This document shows positions 1-10,880 of a stretch of 21,996 nucleotides of DNA, piece after piece. Source of the stretch: Chloroflexota bacterium. GTDB taxonomy: Bacteria; Chloroflexota; Limnocylindria; Limnocylindrales; CSP1-4. The stretch's first letter is position 1, and each line of letters opens with the position of its first letter. The position numbers and the translations under genes are program-made. Under the pieces are notes generated by a model, which saw nothing but the letters and a program-made list of their open reading frames with translations, did not search any database and was not told the DNA's origin. The stretch lies in assembly GCA_021812735.1 (NCBI GenBank), contig JAKAMV010000052.1:1-21996 (forward strand), read 5' to 3'.

Positions 1-1123
1 GCTCGCGGAGGCACGTCTTCACCGCTTCGCTGGCGCCCTCACGTGCAGTCTTGAAGTCCGCGTCGCTGAAGAGTCGAGCCTTCTCCTCCAGATCCCTGAT
101 CAGGTCTTCATCCGTCCTGGTCTGGTCGTGGCCAAGAAGTGAAAGCACGCGCGCACGAAGCAGGAGCTGGATGACGTCGTGGTCTATTTTCACGCCCCGC
201 CGCAACACGAGGGCGTTGAAGACCATGAGTCCGGTGGTCTCCGGGTCGTAGCTCGGGACGGGCCGACCTGGCTGGCCGAACCTCAGCGTGCGCTTGATGA
301 TGAACGACCCATACGCCTCCAGCGTCGGAACGAGTGCTCGGTGTGAGCCGTCGGCTCTGGGGTAGGGGACGGTGTCGACATTGAACTCGTCCAGCATCTC
401 GATTCGCTCGTTCTCGGCGGCGTCCCTCAGGAACGCGAAGGCGGGGCGGGCGGGGCTGCAGTACTGCCTGGTGAGCTTGAACAGCCGCTGCAGCTCCGCA
501 TCCTTGAACGAGAAGCCGAAGAACACGACGCGGTGGTGCTGGAGGAACGCCCTCAGCTGGTTCGCCAGTGGCGATCCATCGAGGTATAGGTCGTCATAGT
601 CCTTTGTCGTCAGGATCATCCGTCCGGCAGGCTCGGGATGCTCCAGCGAGCCATGGACATGCCATATGAGGTTGGATGCGCCGCCGGACACCTTCCGGAT
701 CTCGTCGGCGGCGTTCCCGACCGACACCCACCCGCGTGCCTTCGGGTGAAGGGCACTTTCGATCAGCGAGTCGTAGTTCGTCGTGATGTACCCGGCGAAC
801 GGCCAGTCCGAGACGAGGTCAAGGGCACGTCCCGGACGTCGAGGGGCCCCGGCCAAGACCTCCCTGACGTGCGCTTCCAGCGCGGGGCGGCCTATCACCG
901 CCTCGATCGCCCCAAGACACCGCGGCCAGTCCTGGTCTTGACGTCCTCGGCCGTACGACTTTGTCGCCTCGACGGTTGTCAGAGTGTCGCCCGCGAGACG
1001 ACCCGTGATCCCGTCGACTAGCTGCTCCCAGCCCGGCAGCCCCGCTTCCGCCGACAGGCCCGAGCCGACGAACGCCCACGCCTGCCCGGAGTTGACAAGC
1101 TCGATCAGGTCGGTTCGGAGCAT
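1..1123 (-). CDS. SIR2-like (SIR2_2) NAD-binding defence protein, C-terminus beyond window
   Basis: Translating the minus strand from an ATG at 1123 gives 374 codons without a stop, running off the left edge. It reads as a SIR2-family Rossmann protein. There is a GSGLS nucleotide-binding loop at residues 20-24, TTNYD at 114-118 (conserved Asn and Asp), HVHGS at 155-159 with the likely catalytic His157, and FFGFSFKD at 201-208. These are the hallmarks of the SIR2_2 group found in phage-defence effectors, several of which destroy NAD+ to stop infected cells. A second, C-terminal part (about 290-374) has no recognisable motif; the rest is outside the window, so the defence type (DSR, SIR2-STAND, other) cannot be named. 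GAGGG lies about 8 bases before the ATG. An upstream in-frame ATG at 1162 falls inside the predicted -10 element, so I prefer 1123. Third positions are visibly less GC-biased than in genes after 10 kb, which hints at transfer. Confidence 0.88.
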   Translation of the reverse strand, partial: MLRTDLIELVNSGQAWAFVGSGLSAEAGLPGWEQLVDGITGRLAGDTLTTVEATKSYGRGRQDQDWPRCLGAIEAVIGRPALEAHVREVLAGAPRRPGRALDLVSDWPFAGYITTNYDSLIESALHPKARGWVSVGNAADEIRKVSGGASNLIWHVHGSLEHPEPAGRMILTTKDYDDLYLDGSPLANQLRAFLQHHRVVFFGFSFKDAELQRLFKLTRQYCSPARPAFAFLRDAAENERIEMLDEFNVDTVPYPRADGSHRALVPTLEAYGSFIIKRTLRFGQPGRPVPSYDPETTGLMVFNALVLRRGVKIDHDVIQLLLRARVLSLLGHDQTRTDEDLIRDLEEKARLFSDADFKTAREGASEAVKTCLRE

Positions 1124-1157
1124 CGGTGGTCCCTCGAGTTCTGATGGCCTCGAGCCT

Positions 1158-1185
1158 AGCATCGCCGCAACACCCAAGGTGTGAA
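1158..1185 (-). promoter_or_regulatory. Candidate promoter of the SIR2 gene
   Basis: On the minus strand TTCACA (1185-1180) is followed after 16 bases by GATGCT (1163-1158), the same -10-like hexamer found before the lipoprotein gene at 12.56 kb. Transcription would start near 1151, leaving a leader of about 28 bases with a GAGGG ribosome site. It lies in the 137-base divergent gap shared with hsdM. I see no equally good promoter for hsdM in that gap. TACAGT at 1218-1223 is a possible -10 without a convincing -35. Confidence 0.45.
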
Positions 1186-1260
1186 CGGGCGCGGCCCGAT
1201 ACGATGAGCCATTGCGGTACAGTCCGGTTGACCGGCCAGCGCGCGGGAGGGTGATTGCGT

Positions 1261-2820
1261 ATGCCACGCGGGCGCGGCAAAGGCAACGGGCAGCTAGACT
1301 CAGGCGAGCTGGGTTTCGAGCGCCAACTATGGGCCGCCGCGGACGCCCTGCGCAACAACATGGACGCGGCCGAGTACAAGCACGTCGTCCTCGGGCTGAT
1401 CTTCCTCAAGTACATCAGTGACGCGTTCGAGGCGAAGCACGCCGCGCTCGAGGCTTCGCGCGCCGAGGGCGCCGATCCCGAGGACCCCGATGAGTACCGC
1501 GCCGAGAACATCTTCTGGGTGCCCAAAGAAGCCCGCTGGTCTCACCTGAAGGCGAGCGCCCCCCAACCCACCATCGGCACCCTCGTTGACGACGCGATGA
1601 GTGCCATCGAGCGCGACAACTCGACGTTGAAGGGTGTGCTCCCCAAGGACTACGCGCGACCGGGTCTCGACAAGCAGCGCCTGGGTCAGCTCATCAACCT
1701 CGTCTCGGACATCGGCCTGGGCAGCCCGGCCGACCGGGCCAAGGACGTCCTGGGTCGCGTCTACGAGTACTTCCTTGCCCAGTTCGCCAGCGCCGAGGGC
1801 AAGAAGGGCGGCCAGTTCTACACCCCCAGCCACGTCGTGCGCGTGCTGGTCGAGATGCTGGCCCCCTACCGGGGCCGCGTGTACGACCCCTGCTGCGGCT
1901 CGGGTGGCATGTTCGTCTCCAGCGAGAAGTTCATCGAGGCCCACCAGGGTCGCCTGGGCGACATCAGCATCTACGGCCAGGAGTCGAACTACACCACCTG
2001 GCGCCTGGCCAAGATGAACCTCGCCATCCGCGGCATCGATGCCCAGATCGCCCACGGCGACACGTTTCACAACGACCGCCACCCCGACCTGAAGGCCGAC
2101 TACATCCTCGCCAATCCGCCCTTCAACGACTCCGACTGGCGGGGCGAGCTCCTGCGTGACGACAAGCGCTGGGTGTATGGGGTCCCGCCGGCGGGCAACG
2201 CGAACTTCGCCTGGGTGCAGCACTTCATCAGTCACCTTGCCCCGACGGGGATCGCTGGGTTCGTCCTGGCCAACGGCTCGATGTCGGCCAACCAGTCGGG
2301 CGAGGGCGAGATCCGCCGGAACATCGTCGAGGCCGACCTGGTCGACTGCATGGTCGCCCTGCCCGGCCAGCTCTTCTACTCGACCCAGATCCCGGTCTGT
2401 CTCTGGTTCCTGGCGCGCGACAAGCGCAACGGCCGCTTCCGGGACCGGCGCGGCGAGACGCTCTTCATCGATGCCCGCGCACTGGGCACGCTGGTCGATC
2501 GCACACACCGCGAGCTGACCGACACCGATGTCGCGAAGGTGGCGGGCGCCTACCACGCCTGGCGCGGTGACCCGGGGGTCGGTGAGTACGCTGACGAGCC
2601 CGGCTTCTGCAAGACCGCCACGCTCGACGAGATCCGTTCCCACGGGCACGTCCTCACGCCCGGCCGATATGTGGGTGCCGCTGCTGCCGACGAGGACGAC
2701 GAGCCCTTCGATACGAAGATGCGCCGCCTGACCGCGGCGCTCCGCGAGCAGCAGGTCGAGGCCGCTCGTCTTGATGCCCTCATCGTCGCCAACCTGCGGG
2801 AGCTTGGGTATGGCGGCTGA
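1261..2820 (+). CDS. hsdM: Type I restriction-modification DNA methyltransferase subunit HsdM
   Basis: Adenine-N6 methyltransferase subunit of a type I restriction-modification enzyme. With HsdS it methylates the host recognition site using S-adenosylmethionine, and with HsdR it forms the restriction complex. The 519 aa length is normal. An HsdM_N-type helical domain occupies about residues 15-150 (it includes [16 protein letters not shown]). The catalytic domain then shows [16 protein letters not shown], motif [11 protein letters not shown] from 209 and the N6-adenine motif IV NPPF at 285-288. The ATG at 1261 has GGGAGG about 10 bases upstream. A TTG at 1255, two codons earlier, is in frame but only 4 bases from that site, so I favour the ATG. 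It is the first gene of hsdM-hsdS-hsdR and overlaps hsdS by 11 bases. All catalytic motifs are intact, so the enzyme should be active. Confidence 0.97.
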   Translation: MPRGRGKGNGQLDSGELGFERQLWAAADALRNNMDAAEYKHVVLGLIFLKYISDAFEAKHAALEASRAEGADPEDPDEYRAENIFWVPKEARWSHLKASAPQPTIGTLVDDAMSAIERDNSTLKGVLPKDYARPGLDKQRLGQLINLVSDIGLGSPADRAKDVLGRVYEYFLAQFASAEGKKGGQFYTPSHVVRVLVEMLAPYRGRVYDPCCGSGGMFVSSEKFIEAHQGRLGDISIYGQESNYTTWRLAKMNLAIRGIDAQIAHGDTFHNDRHPDLKADYILANPPFNDSDWRGELLRDDKRWVYGVPPAGNANFAWVQHFISHLAPTGIAGFVLANGSMSANQSGEGEIRRNIVEADLVDCMVALPGQLFYSTQIPVCLWFLARDKRNGRFRDRRGETLFIDARALGTLVDRTHRELTDTDVAKVAGAYHAWRGDPGVGEYADEPGFCKTATLDEIRSHGHVLTPGRYVGAAAADEDDEPFDTKMRRLTAALREQQVEAARLDALIVANLRELGYGG

Positions 2821-4152
2821 GTGGGCCACCGCGAAGCTTGGCGACGTCTGCGATCTCTTCGACGCGCCTCACCAGACGGCACCCCTGTCTCCAGATGGGC
2901 CCGTCGTATACCTCAACGTCGGCGACATTCACAAGGGACGCGTTGAGCTTCGACTGTCTGGCCGTGTCAGCGAGGACGCCGCTCGTGCGTGGTCGGGCCG
3001 AGTGAGCCCACGGGCAGGCGATGTGGTCTTCGGCTACGAGGCGACCGTCGGCGAGGCCGCGCTTCTCACCTCAGATCACCGCTGGTGTCTCGGGCGCCGA
3101 GTGGGCCTCCTCCGTCCACGACTCGACCTGATCGACCCGCGGTTCCTCGTCTACTCCTGGTACACCCCTCGGTTCCAGGAGACACTCAGGGCAAACCGCG
3201 TCGGCGGCACGACGATTGAAAGCATTCGGCTCACCGACCTGCCCACATGGACGATTCAGCTGCCGAATCTTGACGAGCAGCGTCGGATCGCGGGCATCCT
3301 CGGTGCACTCGACGACAAGATCGGCCTGAACCGGCGGATGAGCCAGACGCTGGAGTCGACCGCCCGGGCGCTGTTCCGGTCCTGGTTCGTCAACTTCGAT
3401 CCCGTCCATGCCAAGGCTGCTGATCGCGATTGCGGATTGCCGGAGCATGTCGCCGACCTATTCCCAGACGGCTTCGAGGAGTCGGAGCTTGGCGAGTTGC
3501 CGACAAGATGGGGGGTAACTGACCTTGGAACTGTCGCCGAGGTCATTGACTGCCTGCACGCCAGGAAGCCGGAGCGCAGGTCGAGCGGGTTGCCGCTGCT
3601 GCAGCTGTGGAACATCCGGGACGATGGTCTGGTCGACATGACCGACACGTACTTGATCGACGAGGACGACTACGCCCATTGGGTGTCGCGCATGGAGGCG
3701 CAGCCCGGGGACTGCGTGGTGACCAACGTGGGTCGCGTCGGCGCTGTCGCTCAGGTACCCGAGGGGCTGCGGGCAGCGCTCGGTCGCAACATGACCGGTG
3801 TTCGGTGCAGGCCTGAGTTCAACGCGCCGACGTTCCTGATCGAGTGCCTGCTCTCCGATGCGATGCGAGAGGAGATGTCGCGGAAGGTGGACAGCGGAAC
3901 CATCCTCGACGCCCTGAACGTGCGGAGCATCCCGAGGCTGCGGTTGGTTGCCCCTCAGCACGAGTTGATTTCGGCATTCGAGACTCTGGCGCGACCTCTT
4001 CGAGCGCACATGGAAGGCCTGCTGCGCGAGTCACGCACCCTCGCCGCTCTGCGTGACGCTCTGCTCCCGAAGGTCATGTCGGGTGAGCTGCGAGTCCCGG
4101 TCGCCGAGCCTGGCTCTCGGTTCGGACGCACCCCAGGTGTGACCAGCCTCCC

Positions 4153-4156
<4 letters not shown>
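2810..4156 (+). CDS. hsdS: Type I restriction-modification specificity subunit HsdS
   Basis: Specificity subunit that recognises the bipartite DNA target for both methylation and restriction. It is 448 aa from an ATG at 2810, with GGGAG 7 bases upstream. The reading frame stays open to an ATG at 2771, but that would put 13 extra residues inside hsdM without a ribosome site. The two-fold HsdS architecture is visible. Target-recognition domain 1 covers about 1-155. A conserved helical spacer follows ([20 protein letters not shown], then [14 protein letters not shown]). Target-recognition domain 2 covers about 230-375. The second spacer ends in [15 protein letters not shown], a typical HsdS C-terminus. 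No inversion repeats or second hsdS copy are seen nearby, so there is no sign of phase-variable specificity. It overlaps hsdM by 11 bases and hsdR by the ATGA at 4153-4156. The target sequence cannot be read from the protein. Confidence 0.96.
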
Positions 4157-7329
<3,173 letters not shown>

Positions 7330-7356
7330 CCTGCGGCCGTCGCCGCGTGACGGCTG

Positions 7357-7378
7357 GGCGCCGAGGCTCAGCGGCGCC
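7357..7378. terminator. Hairpin at the convergent ends of hsdR and the 76 aa gene
   Basis: GGCGCCG (7357-7363) and CGGCGCC (7372-7378) form a perfect 7-bp GC stem with an 8-base loop, 28 bases after the hsdR stop and overlapping the stop of the convergent gene. There is no T-run, so it is not a classical intrinsic terminator; in a very GC-rich genome it may still stop transcription from both sides. Confidence 0.4.
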
Positions 7379-7598
7379 GGCGCGCCCGATACACCACCTT
7401 CGATGAGAGGAGCTTGAACCTCGCCTCCCGGACCCGCGTCGAGATGTCGCTGCCGTCCGCGTTCTGGTTGGCCCAGTCCTCGTCGCCGTAGGTGCCGACG
7501 ACGCCGAGCGAGTCCCCGCCCTCGTGCTCCTCGACGAGCCAGACCGTCAGGGTCTCGCTCGCCTCGTCGTAGCAGTCAGTGTCCAGGTAGTTGCCCAT
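7368..7598 (-). CDS. Small hypothetical protein, 76 aa
   Basis: Unrecognised small protein of 76 aa. The ATG at 7598 is preceded by a strong GAGGGG about 5 bases away. The open frame continues upstream to 7805, but that extension is Arg/Pro/Ser-rich and looks non-coding, so I start here. The N-terminal two thirds are acidic (TLTVWLVEEHEGGDSLGVVG, DEDWANQNADGSD). The C-terminus is basic (FKLLSSKVVYRARRRR). There are no Cys pairs, signal peptide or membrane segment. It lies convergent to hsdR and 121 bases downstream of the 95 aa gene, with which it could share a transcript. The gap 7599-7719 shows no other feature. An accessory or phage-derived protein is possible, but no function can be assigned. 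Confidence 0.65.
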   Translation of the reverse strand: MGNYLDTDCYDEASETLTVWLVEEHEGGDSLGVVGTYGDEDWANQNADGSDISTRVREARFKLLSSKVVYRARRRR

Positions 7599-7719
7599 GC
7601 GATCCCCTCTCCGCTGACGGCTCTGCTCTGACCAGGCCGGCGCCGTTGCGACCGGCCTCGGATGGTGAACGAGCCCTCGCTCCTGTCGATCCAGGAGTGG
7701 TGGGTGGTGCACGCGGGGG

Positions 7720-8007
7720 TCAGGCGTCGGTCGTCTCGATGCTGGGAAACGCCGCCTCGAAGGGAACGTGCTGGTTGAGCAGCCTCTCGTAGAGATCAGC
7801 CGCATCGGCCTCGGACAGCGGCTCGATTGCGTCGTGTTCCCTCTGCCAGATCGTCTCGTGGAAGGCGAAGTACGCGCCCTTCCGCGTCCGATACAGGTGG
7901 GTCGCCCGACCGTGCGTCAGACGGTTGCTGCGCTCAAGAAACTCGTCGTCGGCGAGCAGCTCGGCGGTCTCGGTCGAGTAGCGCCGGCGGTTGATGATGG
8001 CTTCCAT
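7720..8007 (-). CDS. Conserved-looking hypothetical protein, 95 aa
   Basis: Small soluble protein beginning MEAIINRRRYSTETAELLAD and ending in an acidic helix (EADAADLYERLLNQ). The pattern 'nRRRY.TETAEll', then 'HGRATHLYRTRKGAYFAFHETIWQ', resembles a widespread family of uncharacterised small proteins of mobile elements in Gram-positive bacteria. In those a short beta-rich N-terminus reading YKTKKG is followed by an 'LTEEEA' helix. That resemblance is from memory and untested. The start ATG at 8007 has AAGGAG about 8 bases upstream, an unusually good ribosome site for this window. No promoter of the TTGAC type was found upstream. No enzymatic motif is visible. Confidence 0.75.
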   Translation of the reverse strand: MEAIINRRRYSTETAELLADDEFLERSNRLTHGRATHLYRTRKGAYFAFHETIWQREHDAIEPLSEADAADLYERLLNQHVPFEAAFPSIETTDA

Positions 8008-8052
8008 CGAGTGGCTCCTTCGTTGCCAGGACGGGCTGGGTAGATCGCCCGA

Positions 8053-8598
8053 TCACATGCGCCCGAGCGTCGCAGGCCCCGACGCCGGGCGGAAGGCCCC
8101 TGATCGTCCCCGTCGACGGCGTCTAGTGGTACCAACGGATGGGCGTCGACCCCTACGAATTTCCCAGCCCAACACGCATGTCATGCCTGGGTCGCGCGAT
8201 GGGTGACTGGCGCGTCCGCACTCCACGGAACGACCCATGGACCGCCGCGCGTCGGTGGCACTCGTCCGAAGGGAGGTGTCCACTTCCTCTGCGTCGTCGT
8301 CGACGGTCCGCTCGCGCTCGGCCTGACGAGCCAAGCCTTCGCCGATGGCCAAGGTTCTGCCCAGCCCTTCGACGACTCCCCTCATCGCCAGGGCCGCAGC
8401 CTCCGCCAGGTTCACCGGGAGGCGCGCCGCCCTGGGGCGAGCCGCAGACGCTCTCAGACCCCGGATCGCGCGCCGGTGGATCCCGCAGCTGCGCGCCTCG
8501 AGTTCGTCCGAGTAGCGAATAGTCTCGTTGGCTCGGCTGGTACGTCGCGGGGCGCCTGTATCTGGGTCGGCGCCGCCGGCCCACTCCGCCTGCGCCAC
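8053..8598 (-). CDS. Doubtful hypothetical ORF, 181 aa
   Basis: Open frame from a GTG at 8598, starting 21 bases after the 85 aa gene ends, with GGGGA just upstream. The spacing suits a second operon gene. Residues about 20-110 look protein-like (SDELEARSCGIHRRAIRGL and a helical, Ala/Glu-rich stretch PVNLAEAAALAMRGVVEGLG). The last 60 residues are Arg/Ser/Gly-rich and look like read-through of non-coding DNA. No domain is recognised. If this is not a gene, then 8008-8619 is a 612-base stretch in which I see nothing else. Confidence 0.33.
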   Translation of the reverse strand: MAQAEWAGGADPDTGAPRRTSRANETIRYSDELEARSCGIHRRAIRGLRASAARPRAARLPVNLAEAAALAMRGVVEGLGRTLAIGEGLARQAERERTVDDDAEEVDTSLRTSATDARRSMGRSVECGRASHPSRDPGMTCVLGWEIRRGRRPSVGTTRRRRRGRSGAFRPASGPATLGRM

Positions 8599-8619
8599 AT
8601 TCCCCGCCCGGGCGCCCGA

Positions 8620-8877
8620 TCAGGCTGCCACCACCATCGGGGCGTAGCCGACCCCACCGTGCGCTGAGCGGACCATCACCACGCGGCCCAGCCGCACCTC
8701 CTCTTCGAGCGCCCGCAGGAGCGGCCGGCGGTAGAGGTACTCGTGGTTCCGGGCCCAGCCGCGGAGCTGGTAGCTGAGGAACGTGGCAGGGGTCAGGGGC
8801 CGATCGCCCCGCGCGACGCGCTCTGCGGAGTCGCGGAGGTAGGGATCGAGGTACCTCGATTGCGGCCTTGCGGTCAT
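8620..8877 (-). CDS. Small hypothetical protein, 85 aa, possible winged-helix-like C-terminus
   Basis: 85 aa protein with an ATG at 8877 and GGAG about 9 bases upstream. It is basic and helical (PYLRDSAERVARGDRPLT, then FLSYQLRGWARNHEYLYRR), ending in LLRALEEEVRLGRVVMVRSA and GGVGYAPMVVAA. A helix followed by 'GRVVMV...GGVGY' recalls the wing region of a small winged-helix domain, but this is only a shape impression. It has its own candidate promoter at 8942-8969. It may head a two-gene unit with the doubtful ORF at 8053-8598. No signal peptide or membrane helix is present. Confidence 0.65.
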   Translation of the reverse strand: MTARPQSRYLDPYLRDSAERVARGDRPLTPATFLSYQLRGWARNHEYLYRRPLLRALEEEVRLGRVVMVRSAHGGVGYAPMVVAA

Positions 8878-8941
8878 CGCGTCGGGCTCCAGCTCTGTCC
8901 ATCACCGGTCACCCGCCAATCGGGTCCGTGGGTGGCGCTCG

Positions 8942-8969
8942 ATGGTGGGCCCCGGGGGCTTGGTGTCAA
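8942..8969 (-). promoter_or_regulatory. Candidate promoter of the 85 aa gene
   Basis: On the minus strand TTGACA (8969-8964), 16 bases, CACCAT (8947-8942). It matches the TTGAC(N)-16/17-[C/G]ANNNT form seen before many units here, about 65 bases ahead of the start at 8877. The rest of the 275-base gap 8878-9152 holds nothing recognisable. Confidence 0.45.
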
Positions 8970-9152
8970 CCCCGGGCCGGCACATCTTGAAGAGGTCCCC
9001 CATGCGGCACCCGGGGCGGATTCCGCCGCTCGCCCCGCGCGTGGCGTGAGCGCCCCGCCGCTCCTCGCCCCGACCCCCGTGCCGGCGAATCCGTACGCGC
9101 GCGCGGGCTCGTCCGCCGGCCCGCCGGCGGGCACGCTCCCGTCCAGTGGCCG

Positions 9153-9863
9153 CTATGCGGCGGCGTCGACCCCGCCGGCCCGTGGGTCGCGCCCGAGCTC
9201 CCAGGCGACCAAGCGCCGGCCGGTGGCGCGCTCGTAGGCGGCGAGGGCGTCCTCGGCCGTGGCGTAGGTGAGCCGGTGGGCGATCACCTGGCTGATGCGC
9301 ACCCCGTGGATCACCCCCCTCGCCCGCAGGCGGGCCAGGGTCCGATCCCCCAGGCGCACCGGGGTCCCCCGCTCGGCCGCCCAGCGCCGCGCCAGGGCCC
9401 GCAGCCCGCCCCCGGCATACGACGCCCGGGTGCCGCCCCGCGGATGGCCCCGGATGGGCCGCACCTCGAGCCGCGCGTGGTCGTAGATCCAGGCGATGAG
9501 ATCGAGCGCCAGGAGATCCTCGGACGCGAGATCGGCGGGGGGCGCCACCAGGCGCCAGCCCCCCACCGCCGGCAGGCCGCAGGCCTCGTGGCGGCGGATC
9601 CGGCGGGCCCGGTCCCGCTCGGCGACGAGGGTGACGAGCTGGGTCAGGGCACCGGCGATGACCCAGGCGCTGATGGCCGCCCGATAGGGCTGGTCGAGCA
9701 CGCTGGCGGCCCCGAGACCGGCCAGCACGGCCAGGAAGACCCCACGCCACAGCGCCAGGCGCAGGCGCTCCTTCGACCAGCGCTCCCGCAGCGCGCGCCG
9801 CAGGGGGCGGCGCAAGGGTCCCGGGTCGCCCGGGTGCGACGGTGCCGGCCGCTGCTCGCCCAT
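9153..9863 (-). CDS. Hypothetical membrane protein with two N-terminal helices, 236 aa
   Basis: Unrecognised protein. After a basic N-terminal 35 residues (SKERLRLALWRG) come two hydrophobic helices, about 36-58 (VFLAVLAGLGAASVL) and 63-82 (AAISAWVIAGALTQLVTLV). A cytoplasmic region of about 150 residues follows, rich in Arg and short helices, including WIYDHARLEVRPIRG and LGDRTLARLRARGVIHGVRI. The 'DRTLARLRARGVI' and 'ATAEDALAAYERATGRRLV' stretches look like real folded helices. With two arginines before the first helix, an N-in/C-in topology is likely. The ATG at 9863 has GGGGAG only 3 bases upstream, which is tight, so a later start is possible. Its promoter (9918-9945) is back to back with that of the zinc-ribbon gene, which suggests related roles. 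Confidence 0.78.
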   Translation of the reverse strand: MGEQRPAPSHPGDPGPLRRPLRRALRERWSKERLRLALWRGVFLAVLAGLGAASVLDQPYRAAISAWVIAGALTQLVTLVAERDRARRIRRHEACGLPAVGGWRLVAPPADLASEDLLALDLIAWIYDHARLEVRPIRGHPRGGTRASYAGGGLRALARRWAAERGTPVRLGDRTLARLRARGVIHGVRISQVIAHRLTYATAEDALAAYERATGRRLVAWELGRDPRAGGVDAAA

Positions 9864-9917
9864 CTCCTCCCCGCTCCGCGGATGGCCCTGCGGCGGGTGC
9901 CGCTCGGACCCGCGCGG

Positions 9918-9945
9918 ATGGTCGGCGCGCCCGGCGGGCGGTCAA
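9918..9945 (-). promoter_or_regulatory. Candidate promoter of the 236 aa membrane protein
   Basis: On the minus strand TTGACC (9945-9940), 16 bases, GACCAT (9923-9918), about 55 bases before the start at 9863. It is divergent from, and 33 bases away from, the plus-strand promoter at 9979, so a single regulator could control both directions. Confidence 0.45.
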
Positions 9946-9978
9946 GCGGGCGGGGCCGACCCGCACCCCCCTGTTCGC

Positions 9979-10006
9979 TTGACGCGACGCGGGATCCGCC
10001 GAGGCT
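9979..10006 (+). promoter_or_regulatory. Candidate promoter of the zinc-ribbon/SHOCT-like pair
   Basis: TTGACG (9979-9984), 16 bases, GAGGCT (10001-10006). Transcription would start near 10013, giving a leader of almost 60 bases that ends in the GGAGGAG ribosome site of the gene at 10071. Confidence 0.5.
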
Positions 10007-10070
10007 CCGGTGCCGCGAGCGAGCGGGCCAGCGGGGACCGCGGGCGCGGCACCTGCGGAGGAGCGCCGCC

Positions 10071-10472
10071 ATGTCCGCCATCGGACGCGCCGTGGCCACC
10101 ACCTGTCCCGCCTGCGGGGTCGGGGAGCCCACCGGCCTGTGCACCCTGACCCGGGGGAACCCCGATCCCGTGCCGGGATCCATGGGTCCCGTGGAGACCC
10201 TGCAGTGCGACTGCTGCGGTCTGTGGATCCGGGACGGGGTGGTGGTGGAGCGCGGGGCGCCCCTGGAGCCGGCGGACGTGCGGGCCATGGTGGGCCCCCG
10301 ACCCGGCGACGAGGCGGAGGACGTCTACGTGGCCCCCGAGCTGCGCCCCCTGCGCCTGGTGCCCACCTACGCCTGGGCGGACCCGTCCGCGCCCCGCTGG
10401 CCCGAGGCGCGCACCCTCACCTCCATCACCCTCCACTTCTCACGGCCCGGCCGCGGGGAGCCGCGGCCGTGA
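10071..10472 (+). CDS. Zinc-ribbon protein, 133 aa
   Basis: Small soluble protein whose N-terminal third carries six cysteines: CPAC at 12-15, Cys24, then CDCC at 46-49. Two Cys knuckles about 30 residues apart are the pattern of a zinc ribbon that binds nucleic acid or protein. After residue 50 (LWIRDGVVVERGAPL) the chain is Pro- and Asp/Glu-rich with no other domain. The frame is open far upstream, but the ATG at 10071 has GGAGGAG about 8 bases ahead, lies after a good promoter, and is where the protein becomes sensible. The TGA at 10470-10472 shares its last base with the ATG of the next gene, so the two are translationally coupled. The function is unknown. Confidence 0.78.
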   Translation: MSAIGRAVATTCPACGVGEPTGLCTLTRGNPDPVPGSMGPVETLQCDCCGLWIRDGVVVERGAPLEPADVRAMVGPRPGDEAEDVYVAPELRPLRLVPTYAWADPSAPRWPEARTLTSITLHFSRPGRGEPRP

Positions 10473-10849
10473 TGACGCTGCTCAACCGGCTCAGCTGGTG
10501 GCTCCTGGCGTACCTCGCCGCGACCAGCCTGCTCGCCCTGCTGGTGGCGGGTGGGGCGGCCCTCCTGCTCCGCTGGTCGGTGCCGCTCGCGCAGACCTGG
10601 CTCCTCTGTGCCGCGGTGGTGGGCTATCTCCTGCTCCACGAGGGCCATGCCGCACCCGTCGCGCCCCCGCCCCCGCCACCGCCCCCCGAGCCCCCGGTGG
10701 CCCTCGAGGACCTCGAGTACCTGCGCCGGCTCTGGCAGCATGGGGACATCAGCGAGGCGGTCTACCGGCGCGCGGTGGACCAGGCCACCCGCCGCTACGT
10801 GCCCCCGCCAACCCTGCCCGATCCGCCGCGTCGGCGCCGACGCTGGTAG
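10472..10849 (+). CDS. Two-helix membrane protein with proline linker and SHOCT-like tail, 125 aa
   Basis: It starts on the last base of the preceding stop codon. Two hydrophobic segments (about 8-34, LLAYLAATSLLALLVAGGAA, and 39-55, TWLLCAAVVGYLLL) make a membrane hairpin. A Pro-rich linker with eight consecutive prolines follows (about 66-73). Then comes LEDLEYLRRLWQHGDISEAVYRRAV, which matches the layout of a SHOCT (short C-terminal) module: a 'L..L..L...G.I.E..y.' helix pair often found at the ends of membrane proteins. The last residues are basic (PPRRRRRW). The coupling to the zinc-ribbon gene suggests that the two products act together. It ends 31 bases before the convergent lipoprotein gene. 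Confidence 0.8.
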   Translation: MTLLNRLSWWLLAYLAATSLLALLVAGGAALLLRWSVPLAQTWLLCAAVVGYLLLHEGHAAPVAPPPPPPPPEPPVALEDLEYLRRLWQHGDISEAVYRRAVDQATRRYVPPPTLPDPPRRRRRW

Positions 10850-10880
10850 GGAGATGTGGCAGGGGCGACCGTGAACGGCG

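Noticed and set aside
638..1021. Plus-strand frames in the first kilobase
   Set aside because: They are shadows of the SIR2 gene on the minus strand, whose GSGLS, TTNYD and HVHGS motifs are unmistakable.
1228..1256. TTGACC upstream of hsdM as a -35 element
   Set aside because: The matching -10 would overlap the start codon region (GTGATT at 1251-1256), leaving no room for transcription before the ATG at 1261.
1327..2829. 500-codon minus-strand frame opposite hsdM
   Set aside because: Antisense shadow of a fully motif-supported hsdM.
7368..8007. Toxin-antitoxin pair from the 76 and 95 aa genes
   Set aside because: They are 121 bases apart, show no toxin fold motif or antitoxin DNA-binding motif, and have independent strong ribosome sites.
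8902..9966. 354-codon minus-strand frame overlapping the 236 aa membrane protein
   Set aside because: Out-of-frame shadow, very rich in Arg/Gly/Pro/Ala. The 236 aa frame has membrane helices and a promoter.
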